The notes under the pieces are model-generated. The model saw nothing but the letters and a program-made list of their open reading frames with translations, was not told the DNA's origin and did no database searches. DNA of 64,000 nucleotides, from assembly GCA_021604645.1 (NCBI GenBank), contig BQJJ01000013.1, forward strand, positions 44,602 through 108,601. The letters are read 5' to 3'. This DNA is from Methyloligella sp. (GTDB lineage Bacteria; Pseudomonadota; Alphaproteobacteria; Rhizobiales; HXMU1428-3). Below are positions 39,153-48,408 of the stretch, in pieces. The stretch's first letter is position 1. The number at the start of each line of letters is the position of its first letter. The translations under genes were made by a program, and so were the position numbers.

Positions 39153-40114
39153 TGCGCCAAATCCTCTCCCATAACGTCAGCAACGCCCAAACGTTTAATT
39201 TCCCAATCTAATTTTACGCCACTCTTTTCAAAAACGCGTTTACGAACAGTCTCTCCAAGAGTTTCAATATCAGTTCCCGTAGCATCACCTTCATTGATTA
39301 AAAAATTACAATGTTTTTCAGAAACTTTAGCACCACCAACTTTAAAACCTCTTAAACCAGCCTCATCGATCAGCTTCCAGGAGCTATGCCCGGGAGGATT
39401 TTTGAATGTACTCCCACCGGTTCTATCTTTAACAGGTTGTTTTTCCTCACGATATGCAACAACCTCAGCATTCGCTTTTTCAATTTCTTCCCTCGAACCA
39501 GGCTGGCCTTTAAACACTGCTTCAGTAAAAATAAAATGATTGGGCAGAGCACAATTCCTGTAAGTGTGCCCCATTTCCTCAGCAGTAAAGGTGTGAATAT
39601 TCCCTTCATAATCAACAGCCCGCGCTTCTTGCAAGTAATCACGAGTTTCCCCGCCATGAGCACCCGCATTCATACGAAGAGCGCCACCAATTGAGCCGGG
39701 GATCCCACGATAAAAACTAAGCCCCGCCACACCGTGTTCAGCAGCAGCACGAGCAAGTTTCATATCAGGAACAGCTGTACCAACTTTTATCCGGTTGTCG
39801 TCCAAAGCTTCAATCGCGTTAAAACCGCGCCCCAAGCGCACAACAATCCCCGGGATACCACCATCTCTAACAAGTAAATTAGAGCCAAGCCCTATAATCG
39901 TTATGGGAAGGTCAACAGGTTTGTTTTTCATGAAATAAGCTAGGTCAGCTTCATCAGCAGGAGTGAATAAAAGTTGCGCAGGCCCACCAACCCTAAACCA
40001 GGTAATCTCAGACATCAGTGAGTTCGCCTTTAAGCGTCCTCTTAACTCTGGCATTGCCTCTTGAAAGCTCTCTAAATGATCTTCAAAACCCACCGAACCC
40101 ATTGGTCTCTCCAA
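39149..40114 (-). CDS. murB: UDP-N-acetylenolpyruvoylglucosamine reductase
   Basis: A 321-residue FAD enzyme that reduces the enolpyruvyl group to make UDP-MurNAc. FAD-binding stretches are TWFRVGGPAQLLF, IGLGSNLLVRDGGIPG and YRGIPGSIGGALRMNAGAHGG. The catalytic Ser is in GGSTFKNPPG, and HCNFLINEGDATG is near the C-terminus, as in type II MurB. It is coupled to ddl by overlap. Confidence 0.97.
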   Translation of the reverse strand: MERPMGSVGFEDHLESFQEAMPELRGRLKANSLMSEITWFRVGGPAQLLFTPADEADLAYFMKNKPVDLPITIIGLGSNLLVRDGGIPGIVVRLGRGFNAIEALDDNRIKVGTAVPDMKLARAAAEHGVAGLSFYRGIPGSIGGALRMNAGAHGGETRDYLQEARAVDYEGNIHTFTAEEMGHTYRNCALPNHFIFTEAVFKGQPGSREEIEKANAEVVAYREEKQPVKDRTGGSTFKNPPGHSSWKLIDEAGLRGFKVGGAKVSEKHCNFLINEGDATGTDIETLGETVRKRVFEKSGVKLDWEIKRLGVADVMGEDLAQ

Positions 40115-40228
40115 ATTAAAACGTGATCGGTTTAAAGTTTACGCAAAAAAACGATCACAACCAGGTAGAAATAAAATTACTGAATATTATACTCATGACA
40201 TGAAAAATGAATTGAAAACGCTGGAAAA

Positions 40229-41650
40229 TTAAGCAGCAACCTCTTTTAGTTCATTTGGCAAATTATGCATCCAAGTAGATATGCTACCCGCTCCTAAACC
40301 AATGATTAAATCCCCAGGTTCAGCTATTTCACTTAACAATGGGGCTAAATCACTCGAGTGATGAACATAACGAACATCATTGCCACGCGCCGCCACACCG
40401 GCGCCTAAGGTCTTATGGTCAAATCCTTCAAGCGGATCTTCGCCAGCTGCAAAAACAGGTGCCATAACCACAATATCCGCATCATCAAAACAGGCTTCAA
40501 AATCTTCAAAATGACATTGTAACCGTGAATATCTATGAGGCTGCATAATAGCAATCACACGCCCGCTCGTTGATGATTTTGAAGCCCCAAGAACAGAACT
40601 AATCTCAACCGGGTGGTGAGCATAATCATCATATAAATCAAAGTTTTGAACAGAGCCTACATGAGTAAATCGTCGTTTCACGCCAGAAAATCCAGCTAAT
40701 CCATCACGAATATCAGTAAGTTCAACACCAATTTCATGTGCAACCGCAACTGCAACCGCTGCATTCAAAGCGTTATAATGCCCTGGCATCGGCAACTTAA
40801 ATCCGGTCACTGTCTGGGACCCACCTCGCATATTTTCTGAAAACTCCAAATCAAACGTCAGTTCACCAGAGCCGGGAATACAATTTACAAGACGAATATC
40901 CGCGCCTGAAGGAGTGCCGTACGTTAGAATTTTCTTAGAGGTTAAACTTTCATCACTACGAAGGTCATCTACCAATTCCCGAACAACCGGATGATCAATA
41001 CCAGCTAACGTAAACCCATAAAACGGAATTTGCAGTGCAAATTGCTTAAACGCGGCCTTAACCCCATCAAAGTCCCCATAATGCTCCATATGCTCAGGGT
41101 CTATATTGGTAATAATTCCAACCTGCGCCGGCAGTTTTAAAAAACTCCCATCAGATTCATCTGCTTCCGCAACAAGCCAATCCCCCTGGCCAATACGCGC
41201 ATTAGAGCCAAAGGCTTCAATAATCCCACCATTTATAACTGTTGGATCAATAGTGCCAGCACAAAGTACCGCAGAAATTAATGATGTCGTCGTCGTCTTG
41301 CCATGAGTGCCTGCAACAGCAATTGAAGATTTAAGGCGCATCAATTCAGCCAGCATCTCAGCGCGTAAAACAACCGGAATTCCAGCGCGCCGCGCCGCCA
41401 CAAGTTCCGGGTTATCATGTTTAATCGCTGAAGATACAACAACAACGGATGCCCCTGCTACATGAGACGCTTCATGCCCAACAAACGCTTTTGCTCCCTT
41501 AGAGACCAAACGCTCAACATTGGCATTTCTATTCATGTCACTGCCCTGAACTTGATATCCCATGCTCAGCAATATCTCGGCAATAGCACTCATGCCAATG
41601 CCCCCCATACCCACAAAATGTAAAGAGCCAATATCCAAAGGCAGTCGCAT
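40229..41650 (-). CDS. murC: UDP-N-acetylmuramate--L-alanine ligase
   Basis: A 473-residue Mur ligase adding the first amino acid of the stem peptide. The N-terminal UDP-binding GMGGIGMSAIAEIL, the ATP loop AGTHGKTTTTS, and the C-terminal DDYAHHPVEI are all present. The ATG at 41648-41650 follows GAGGGA; the frame open 17 codons upstream runs into a palindromic repeat and is not supported. Confidence 0.97.
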   Translation of the reverse strand: MRLPLDIGSLHFVGMGGIGMSAIAEILLSMGYQVQGSDMNRNANVERLVSKGAKAFVGHEASHVAGASVVVVSSAIKHDNPELVAARRAGIPVVLRAEMLAELMRLKSSIAVAGTHGKTTTTSLISAVLCAGTIDPTVINGGIIEAFGSNARIGQGDWLVAEADESDGSFLKLPAQVGIITNIDPEHMEHYGDFDGVKAAFKQFALQIPFYGFTLAGIDHPVVRELVDDLRSDESLTSKKILTYGTPSGADIRLVNCIPGSGELTFDLEFSENMRGGSQTVTGFKLPMPGHYNALNAAVAVAVAHEIGVELTDIRDGLAGFSGVKRRFTHVGSVQNFDLYDDYAHHPVEISSVLGASKSSTSGRVIAIMQPHRYSRLQCHFEDFEACFDDADIVVMAPVFAAGEDPLEGFDHKTLGAGVAARGNDVRYVHHSSDLAPLLSEIAEPGDLIIGLGAGSISTWMHNLPNELKEVAA

Positions 41651-41669
41651 ATAATAATCCCTCAATATA

Positions 41670-41736
41670 GCGCGGTTGCTGGTGGGCAACCTAAAGCGCA
41701 ACTAATAAGCCCGGTTGCTAGTGGGCAACTAAAGGC
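41670..41736 (+). repeat. Bulged palindrome cluster 6 (two simple units)
   Basis: Unit one at 41670-41699 is GCGC-GGTTGC, loop TGGTGG, GCAACC-TAAA-GCGC. Unit two at 41709-41736 is GCC-CGGTTGC, loop TAGTGG, GCAAC-TAAA-GGC. Both are un-nested and nearly perfect. They lie just upstream of murC, in the gap after murG, and read opposite to the genes. Confidence 0.88.
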
Positions 41737-41880
41737 ACATTAAAAAGTGCAAAAAAGTAATTGTTTGGCACCAATCGCTTCTTGCCAACGCATTAGATTT
41801 AGTCAGGTGGCACCATAAATGCAAACAAAAAGCTCAAGCTTTAAAACAACATAACCAAAGACAAAACTTGGGATCTGACC

Positions 41881-43008
41881 TTAAACTGATTCAATCACTA
41901 AATCAGCCAATTCCACAACAGCTGACGCTTTTCCCACCGATTTGGCAGCATTCGCGGCTTTTTGCAAGAGTGAAGGCTCAGCCAAGAATTCATGCAATTG
42001 CCTATGAAAGCCTGTCATTGTGATATCTTTTTGCTCTAAAATCCAACCTGCACCAGCTTTTTCTAGCATTTTCGCATTTAAAAGCTGGTCATTATCCAAC
42101 GCATGCGGAAGCGGCACCATTATGGCAGGACGGCCACAAACTGCCAATTCAGCCACAGTCGACGCGCCAGATCGTGAAATAACCAAGTGAGATTGGCTCA
42201 TCTCACGAGGCAAATCATCAAAAAATGCTTCACATTTCGCATCAATATCTGAATATTGATAAAGAGCGCGTACCCGATCAAGGTCTTCCGCACGGCATTG
42301 TTGAACAACAGAAAGCTTTGCCCGAACCTCATCTTCAAGCTCAGCAAGAGCTGTTGGGAAAAAGTCAGAAAAAAACCGCGCCCCTTGGCTACCCCCAAAA
42401 ATCAAAATTCTAAATTTACCCTCACCAGTTGCGTCATTTGCGCCTCCTGCCAACAGCTGCAAATCAAGTTCAGGATAGCGCACATCTTGAACGGCCAAAA
42501 CCTTATCTCGAACCGGGTTACCAGTTAACCGCACTTTATGCTGGCAGTTTTCGGGTAAATATTTCACATCACGAAAAGACGTAGCAATCACATCAACACG
42601 ATTAGCTAGCATTTTATTCGCCCGGCCCATCACCGCATTCTGATCATGTAATCCGGTTTTAATCCCCAATTGCCCTGCAGCAATTAAAGGAGGAAATGTA
42701 GGATACCCACCAAAGCCAAGTACAAAATCTGGTTTGATCTTTTTAAGCAAACCCCGCGCCGCCAGTACCCCGCGTCCAAGTGTGAGCGCCGTTTTTAAAA
42801 GCGCAATCGGGTTCTTCCCCTTCATCGTGGCAGATGGTACCACATGCATTTGATCAGCAGGACTATTTCCAACCATCTCATCTACACGCTCGTCGGTTAC
42901 AATATGGACGTCCACATCTCTGCGCTTTAGCTCTTCAGTTAAAGCAAAAGCGGGGAACAAATGCCCCCCCGTTCCACCAGCTGCCAATAAAATTCTTTTT
43001 TTCGCCAT
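41881..43008 (-). CDS. murG: Lipid II synthase MurG
   Basis: A 375-residue GT28 glycosyltransferase that adds GlcNAc to lipid I on the inner face of the membrane. N-terminal AAGGTGGHLFPAFAL and GFGGYPTFPPL, then FGGSQGARFFSDFFP, and in the donor domain SRSGASTVAELAVCGRPAIMVPLPHALDNDQ. Length is normal. It lies about 50 bp after ftsW; an intergenic palindrome pair follows it. Confidence 0.97.
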   Translation of the reverse strand: MAKKRILLAAGGTGGHLFPAFALTEELKRRDVDVHIVTDERVDEMVGNSPADQMHVVPSATMKGKNPIALLKTALTLGRGVLAARGLLKKIKPDFVLGFGGYPTFPPLIAAGQLGIKTGLHDQNAVMGRANKMLANRVDVIATSFRDVKYLPENCQHKVRLTGNPVRDKVLAVQDVRYPELDLQLLAGGANDATGEGKFRILIFGGSQGARFFSDFFPTALAELEDEVRAKLSVVQQCRAEDLDRVRALYQYSDIDAKCEAFFDDLPREMSQSHLVISRSGASTVAELAVCGRPAIMVPLPHALDNDQLLNAKMLEKAGAGWILEQKDITMTGFHRQLHEFLAEPSLLQKAANAAKSVGKASAVVELADLVIESV

Positions 43009-43059
43009 GACTAAAAACCTTAGAAACTGAAACCCAAAACAAAAAACTTAGAGCCTTAT

Positions 43060-44181
43060 TTAAAAACGCCCCATACTCAATGGGTGACGCCGCGTCAAAG
43101 AAAGCGTCATCCCAATGAGCAAGGCTGTGCCAAGAAGCGACGTCCCGCCATAAGAAATAAACGGTAAAGTCATACCCTTCGCTGGAATAAGCCCCAAATT
43201 CACACTCATATTAATCGATGTTTGCAAAGCAAACAAAAGCATCAATCCAGACACTGAAAAACGGACAAATGGGTCTTTCATTTCCCGCGCTCGCATCAGT
43301 GAGAGAAACACTATTCCTGCATAAATAAGTAGCAGTAATATACATGCGAGAACGCCGAACTCATCAGCAATCGCTGCAAAAATAAAATCATTATGCGCAT
43401 CCGGTAAATATTGCTCAGCCAAACTGCCCTCGCCAGGGCCGCGCCCAAACCAACCCGCCTGCCGGAATGCCTCTAACGCCCGAGCAATTTGATAATTCTC
43501 ACCTGAAGGGTCAAGAAAATGATCAATTCGCGCCGTCACATGTGGCAAAAATTTATAACCAAGAAATAAAGCTCCAACCCCGGCCGCAAGAAAAAACATC
43601 ACCCAGCCCCAAGCAAGGCCAGCCAAGAAGAACATCCCAACCCAAGTCGCAGTCAATAAAAGTGTTTGCCCAAAATCAGGTTGTAAAATCAACAAGAGAG
43701 CTGAAATTACATAAAACCCAATCGCCACACCGTTGGCAGGTACATCACTTCGTTTCACCCCTTCAGAAAACGCCCAGGCCGTTAATACAATAAACGCTGG
43801 CTTTAAAATCTCAGACGGTTGCAAGGAAACTCCAGAAACTCTAATCCACCGCTGAGCCCCATTAATTTCAGGCCCAAACAACAAAACACCAATCATAGAA
43901 ATAAGAGATAAAACAAAAAGAGCAAGTGAAAGACGACGAATATTCGAAGGGCTTAGAAAGGAAACAGCTAGTAATAAGAAAGATCCAAAAACAGCAAAAA
44001 CAAGTTGCCTTTGTACAAAGAAAAAATGCGGTAAGTCTTTGCGCATAGCAACAGGCGGGCTAGCTGAAAGTAGCATGACAATCCCAAATGCCAGCAATAA
44101 TAATGAAAGCCCAAGCACAGTCCGGTCAACAGTAAACCACCACTCAGTTAGATGGCTTCGCTCTGATCGTGACAACACCAT
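43060..44181 (-). CDS. ftsW: Septal peptidoglycan polymerase FtsW (SEDS family)
   Basis: A 373-residue SEDS protein with about ten membrane segments. It polymerises lipid II at the septum with FtsI. Recognisable stretches are GARRW-like GAQRWIRVSGVSLQPSE, ILQPDFGQT, ARALEAFRQAGWFGRGPGEG, LPDAHNDFIFAAIADEFG and the C-terminal LPFISYGGTSLL. It starts 2 bp after the murD stop. Confidence 0.97.
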   Translation of the reverse strand: MVLSRSERSHLTEWWFTVDRTVLGLSLLLLAFGIVMLLSASPPVAMRKDLPHFFFVQRQLVFAVFGSFLLLAVSFLSPSNIRRLSLALFVLSLISMIGVLLFGPEINGAQRWIRVSGVSLQPSEILKPAFIVLTAWAFSEGVKRSDVPANGVAIGFYVISALLLILQPDFGQTLLLTATWVGMFFLAGLAWGWVMFFLAAGVGALFLGYKFLPHVTARIDHFLDPSGENYQIARALEAFRQAGWFGRGPGEGSLAEQYLPDAHNDFIFAAIADEFGVLACILLLLIYAGIVFLSLMRAREMKDPFVRFSVSGLMLLFALQTSINMSVNLGLIPAKGMTLPFISYGGTSLLGTALLIGMTLSLTRRHPLSMGRF

Positions 44182-44183
44182 GA

Positions 44184-45668
44184 TTAAGCCTCTTCAGTTT
44201 CTCTAAGCGCACCGCTCATGACAACACCTTCTAGCGAGCGAACAATCTCTACAAACGCATCTCCGCGTATCTCAAAATTTACATATTGGTCAAAACTAGC
44301 AGCAGCTGGAGATAATAGAATAGCCGCTTCCCTTTCGTTTTCGCGAGAAGCCACCTCAACAGCTTTTTTCACCGCCGTTTCCATATCACCACAGAGCTCA
44401 TAAGAAATGTTGGCCCCCTCTAAACTTTTAGCAAATTCATCAGCCGCTTCACCAATTAAAAATGTGTGTCGAACAGCCCCCATTTGAGAAATGAGACCAT
44501 TAATGCCACCTTCTTTTGCAACACCTCCAGCAATCCAATAAATATCTTCAAAGCTTTTTAGCGCTTGCTCACTCGCCTCAGCATTAGTTGCTTTACTATC
44601 ATTTATAAAGATCAACCTCTGATCCAAATTGTGCGAGCCTGAGGATTGGGCATCACAAGGTTTAAGCAAAGTAGCAATCTGTTGCATCCGGTGTTCAAGC
44701 CCGGGAAATGTCTCTAACCCCTTAATTAACCCTTCAAAATTACTAGAAACTTTTATTGCCAACAACAAAGCAAAAGCGGCATTTTGGGCATTATGCTTCC
44801 CTCGCAAATGTTGAGCCGATTTCAAATCAATCTGACGAACCACTTGAGTGTCGCTAACAATTGAAAATTTGTCTTTTTCAATCACCACACCATTTTCAAT
44901 TGATGGCGTAGAACTCACAAAAAGAACTTCACTTTTCGTGGATAAACTTAAAGCAATTTGTTGGCAATAAAGATCATCAAAAGAAATCACAGCCAAATTT
45001 TCAGCTTCCAAATTGTCAAAAATCTTAGCTTTTACCTCAGCATAATGCTCAACCGTTCCATGCCGGTCGATATGATCCGGTGAAATATTTAACAACCCCG
45101 CAGCTGTCGGGTAAAGGGAGGGGGTAAGGTCAATCTGGTAGGAAGAAAGTTCAAGCACATAAATCTTGCCGTCCTCTGTTTCTGATGAGGCAAAATCCGG
45201 CATGTCCAACACACCAAGTCCAATATTCCCTCCCATCACAGCTGTTTCACCGGCTTCTTTTAATATGTGAGTCGTCAAAGCTGTGGTCGTTGATTTCCCA
45301 TTTGTTCCGGTAATGACCAAAACACGGTCACGTCCACCACGATGTAAAAATTCTTCAAAGAATAACTCCGTATCCCCAATAATCGGGAGTTCCGCAGCTT
45401 GTGCTTTTTTAACTGTCCAGTGAGGTTCTGGATGAGTGAGAGGAACACCTGGTGAGAGCAGCAAGGCATCAAATGAAGACCAGTTAGCCTCATTCAGATC
45501 AACAACATCATACCCGGCTTCTGATGCAACAGCACACCGACTTTGGTTCTCATCCCAAACAACAACATTTGCACCGCCTGCTTTTAAAGCCGCCGCAGCA
45601 CTTAAGCCGGTAATACCAAGCCCAAACAAGGCAACGGTTTTATTTTTATAAACAGAAATGGGGATCAT
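44184..45668 (-). CDS. murD: UDP-N-acetylmuramoyl-L-alanine--D-glutamate ligase
   Basis: A 494-residue Mur ligase adding D-Glu. The N-terminal Rossmann FGLGITGLSAAAAL, ATP loop ITGTNGKSTTTAL, and C-terminal FINDSKATNAEA and LLSPAAASFDQY are typical. The ATG at 45666-45668 is preferred because AGGTG lies 8 nt before it; the ATG nine codons earlier has no ribosome site. It stands behind a terminator that separates it from mraY. Confidence 0.96.
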   Translation of the reverse strand: MIPISVYKNKTVALFGLGITGLSAAAALKAGGANVVVWDENQSRCAVASEAGYDVVDLNEANWSSFDALLLSPGVPLTHPEPHWTVKKAQAAELPIIGDTELFFEEFLHRGGRDRVLVITGTNGKSTTTALTTHILKEAGETAVMGGNIGLGVLDMPDFASSETEDGKIYVLELSSYQIDLTPSLYPTAAGLLNISPDHIDRHGTVEHYAEVKAKIFDNLEAENLAVISFDDLYCQQIALSLSTKSEVLFVSSTPSIENGVVIEKDKFSIVSDTQVVRQIDLKSAQHLRGKHNAQNAAFALLLAIKVSSNFEGLIKGLETFPGLEHRMQQIATLLKPCDAQSSGSHNLDQRLIFINDSKATNAEASEQALKSFEDIYWIAGGVAKEGGINGLISQMGAVRHTFLIGEAADEFAKSLEGANISYELCGDMETAVKKAVEVASRENEREAAILLSPAAASFDQYVNFEIRGDAFVEIVRSLEGVVMSGALRETEEA

Positions 45669-45720
45669 AGCGCCGACACCTAAATTAGATTTCAATCATT
45701 TAAACGCATATAACATAAAC

Positions 45721-45760
45721 AAAAAAAGCGAGTAATGTCTTACCTCTTACATTACTCGCT
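45721..45760 (-). terminator. Intrinsic terminator between mraY and murD
   Basis: A perfect 12-bp stem AGCGAGTAATGT/ACATTACTCGCT with a 10-nt loop lies about 20 bp past the mraY stop and is followed on the minus strand by seven T. It would divide the dcw cluster into two transcription blocks. Confidence 0.85.
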
Positions 45761-45778
45761 CACTAATTTTCTATCACT

Positions 45779-46867
45779 TTAACGCAATTTCAAAGTACTC
45801 AAACCAATTAGTGCCAACACAACAGCGATGATCCAAAACCGAACAACAATGGTCGGCTCAGCCCACCCCTTTTGTTCATAGTGATGATGGAGCGGCGCCA
45901 TTCGAAACACCCTCTTACCCGTCAGCTTAAAAGACGCCACCTGAACAATCACAGAAACAGCTTCAAGCACAAACAAACCACCAACTATACCAAGCACCAA
46001 CTCGTGCTTCACGGCAACGGCTATTGCCCCAAGCGCACCACCTAAAGCGAGCGAGCCTGTGTCACCCATAAATATCATCGCAGGCGGAGCATTAAACCAT
46101 AAAAACCCAAGTCCAGACCCCACAAGAGCCCCGCATAAAACCATCAGCTCACTGGTTCCAGGCACAAAATGAATTTGCAAATAATCAGCAAATGTCGCAT
46201 GCCCAACCAAATAAGCAATCACACCAAACGTAGCAGACGCAATCATCACCGGCACAATCGCCAGGCCATCAAGACCATCCGTTAAATTCACAGCATTACC
46301 AGCACCGGCAATCACTAAAGCCCCAAAACATATAAAAAAAACAGATCCAAAATTGATCATAATGTCTTTAAAAAACGGCACCGTAATCGCAGTTGAAAAA
46401 GGCTCCTTGCCAAAAGACATAAAAATAGCACAAGCAATGGCCGCGACAATCAGCTCAAGCCCTAATCTTATGCGTCCAGAAAACCCAGCCGTTGTGCGTT
46501 TAGCAACTTTCAAATAATCATCATACCCACCGATGAGACCATAAGACAGCGTAACAAACAAAATCACCCAGACATAAGGATTGCGCAAATTACCCCACAA
46601 AACCGTAGAAACAAAAACCGCCGCCAAAATCATCAAACCGCCCATAGTCGGCGTGCCTTGTTTTTCTAAAATGTGCCGTTGAGGACCATCTTCACGAATA
46701 GGTTGGCCTTTTCCCTGACGTACGCGCAAATTTTTGATTAAAGCTGGCCCAAACAAAAACACAAACAAGAGCGCCGTCATAATGGCCCCGCCCGTACGGA
46801 AGGTAATGTAACGAAAAACGTTAAACGCGCCAAACTGGTCAGAAAAGCCCACCAACTCATGTAACAT
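45779..46867 (-). CDS. mraY: Phospho-MurNAc-pentapeptide translocase
   Basis: A 362-residue membrane enzyme with about ten helices. It transfers phospho-MurNAc-pentapeptide to undecaprenyl phosphate to form lipid I. Motifs are the aspartate-rich [23 protein letters not shown] (catalytic Asp region) and the C-terminal [13 protein letters not shown]. Length is normal. It follows murF by about 37 bp. Confidence 0.97.
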   Translation of the reverse strand: MLHELVGFSDQFGAFNVFRYITFRTGGAIMTALLFVFLFGPALIKNLRVRQGKGQPIREDGPQRHILEKQGTPTMGGLMILAAVFVSTVLWGNLRNPYVWVILFVTLSYGLIGGYDDYLKVAKRTTAGFSGRIRLGLELIVAAIACAIFMSFGKEPFSTAITVPFFKDIMINFGSVFFICFGALVIAGAGNAVNLTDGLDGLAIVPVMIASATFGVIAYLVGHATFADYLQIHFVPGTSELMVLCGALVGSGLGFLWFNAPPAMIFMGDTGSLALGGALGAIAVAVKHELVLGIVGGLFVLEAVSVIVQVASFKLTGKRVFRMAPLHHHYEQKGWAEPTIVVRFWIIAVVLALIGLSTLKLR

Positions 46868-46904
46868 CGAATAGTTCCCTCATTTATTGAGTGTTTTACG
46901 GTTT

Positions 46905-48377
46905 TTATTTATATTTTTCACATAATGCAGTCACGACAGAGCCCATATCACTCCCAAGTGATCCTTTTATCATAACTACATCGCCAGATTGCAAGCTTTC
47001 TTCTATAGGCTTGATAAGGTCCTTAGAATTTAAAGCAAATGCCCCTTTTTTATCTTGCGGTAACTCATTAAACATATGTGACATCATTTCACCAGAGGCA
47101 AACACTAAATCCACATCTAGCGATGCGATTAAAGGTGCAATCTCACGATGGTAATAATCAGAATGCGCCCCAAGCTCTAACATATCACCTAAAACTGCAA
47201 TACGGCGGCAATATGTACTATCTTTCAAAGCGCTAAGATTTTTTAGTGCGATGTCCATTGAGGGTGGGTTCGCATTATAACTTTCATCAATAAGTAAAAC
47301 TTTTGAAGAAACATCACTTTCTAAATGTAACTGATGACGAACACCCCGTCCTGGCGGCGCAATCAATTCTGACAAAACAGAAGCAGCCTGAAGCACATCA
47401 CAACCAGCCAACTTCAAACACCCAAGTGCCCCTAAAAAGTTAAGCGCAATATGCTCTCCAGGGATAGAAATTGAAAAATCAATAACCTCTCCAAAACAAT
47501 CCGCCTGAATAACACTTCGCTCATGGCCAAACTCACCAGTCACTAACTGAACATCCACGCCAGACGCTTTACCAAAGCTATATACATTCTGAACTCTTGC
47601 CTCTAGAGCTGCCTGTTTCAAACGATCAAAATGTCGATTGTCAGCTGGGAGAAGACAAGCCCCGCCATCCATCAGCCCATCAAAAATTTCAGCCTTTGCA
47701 TCGGCAATTTCTTCTTCATTCGCAAAATGCCCAATATGAGCAGGAGCAACTGTCGTGATCAAAGCAACATGGGGTTGAATAAGTTTTGAAAGCGGCGAGA
47801 TTTCTCCCGCATGGTTCATGCCGACTTCAAAAATGCCAAATTCACAATCTCTTGGCATTCGAGCTAATGTGAGAGGAACGCCCCAATGATTATTAAAAGA
47901 CTTAACGGAAGCATGCGTGTGGCCAAATTTTTCAAACATCACGCGAAGCGCTTCTTTCGTGCCCGTCTTACCAGCGCTCCCAGTCACCGCAATTATCTTA
48001 CCCGTGCACCGCTTGCGCGAAGCCGCCCCCAAATCTTGCAGCGCTTTAAATGTATCTTCAACACGAATAAGAATGCCACCGGAACAATCTGAACCATCAG
48101 CCCCTTCAGAGCCATCTAATTCAAAATCTTTAGAAACCAAACAAGCCTTAGCCCCCGCCTGAAAAGCCGAGCGAACAAAAGCATGCCCATCCTGACTAAC
48201 CCCTTGAATAGCAATATAAAGAGCATCTTCTTCAAGTGTCCGACTATCAATTGAAACGCTATTGATACCACTAGCTTCAACACCCTGAACATCACTTCCA
48301 ATGACTTCACTACCAAGGACTTCAATCTGCCCCTTAACCGCCTCAGAAACTTCACCGACTGTCCATAAATAATCCAT
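46905..48377 (-). CDS. murF: UDP-MurNAc-tripeptide--D-alanyl-D-alanine ligase
   Basis: A 490-residue Mur ligase that adds D-Ala-D-Ala, made by Ddl, to complete the pentapeptide. ATP loop AVTGSAGKTGTKE, central FEVGMNHAGEI, and DESYNANPPSMDIAL are characteristic. The ATG at 48375-48377 has GGTGG 7-8 nt upstream. The frame is open 38 codons further into murE, but that extension has no support. The linker region at residues 18-45 is Glu/Val/Ser-rich and somewhat long. Confidence 0.96.
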   Translation of the reverse strand: MDYLWTVGEVSEAVKGQIEVLGSEVIGSDVQGVEASGINSVSIDSRTLEEDALYIAIQGVSQDGHAFVRSAFQAGAKACLVSKDFELDGSEGADGSDCSGGILIRVEDTFKALQDLGAASRKRCTGKIIAVTGSAGKTGTKEALRVMFEKFGHTHASVKSFNNHWGVPLTLARMPRDCEFGIFEVGMNHAGEISPLSKLIQPHVALITTVAPAHIGHFANEEEIADAKAEIFDGLMDGGACLLPADNRHFDRLKQAALEARVQNVYSFGKASGVDVQLVTGEFGHERSVIQADCFGEVIDFSISIPGEHIALNFLGALGCLKLAGCDVLQAASVLSELIAPPGRGVRHQLHLESDVSSKVLLIDESYNANPPSMDIALKNLSALKDSTYCRRIAVLGDMLELGAHSDYYHREIAPLIASLDVDLVFASGEMMSHMFNELPQDKKGAFALNSKDLIKPIEESLQSGDVVMIKGSLGSDMGSVVTALCEKYK

Positions 48378-48408
48378 GCACTTACCACCCAATCCCCGTA
48401 TACCCAAA

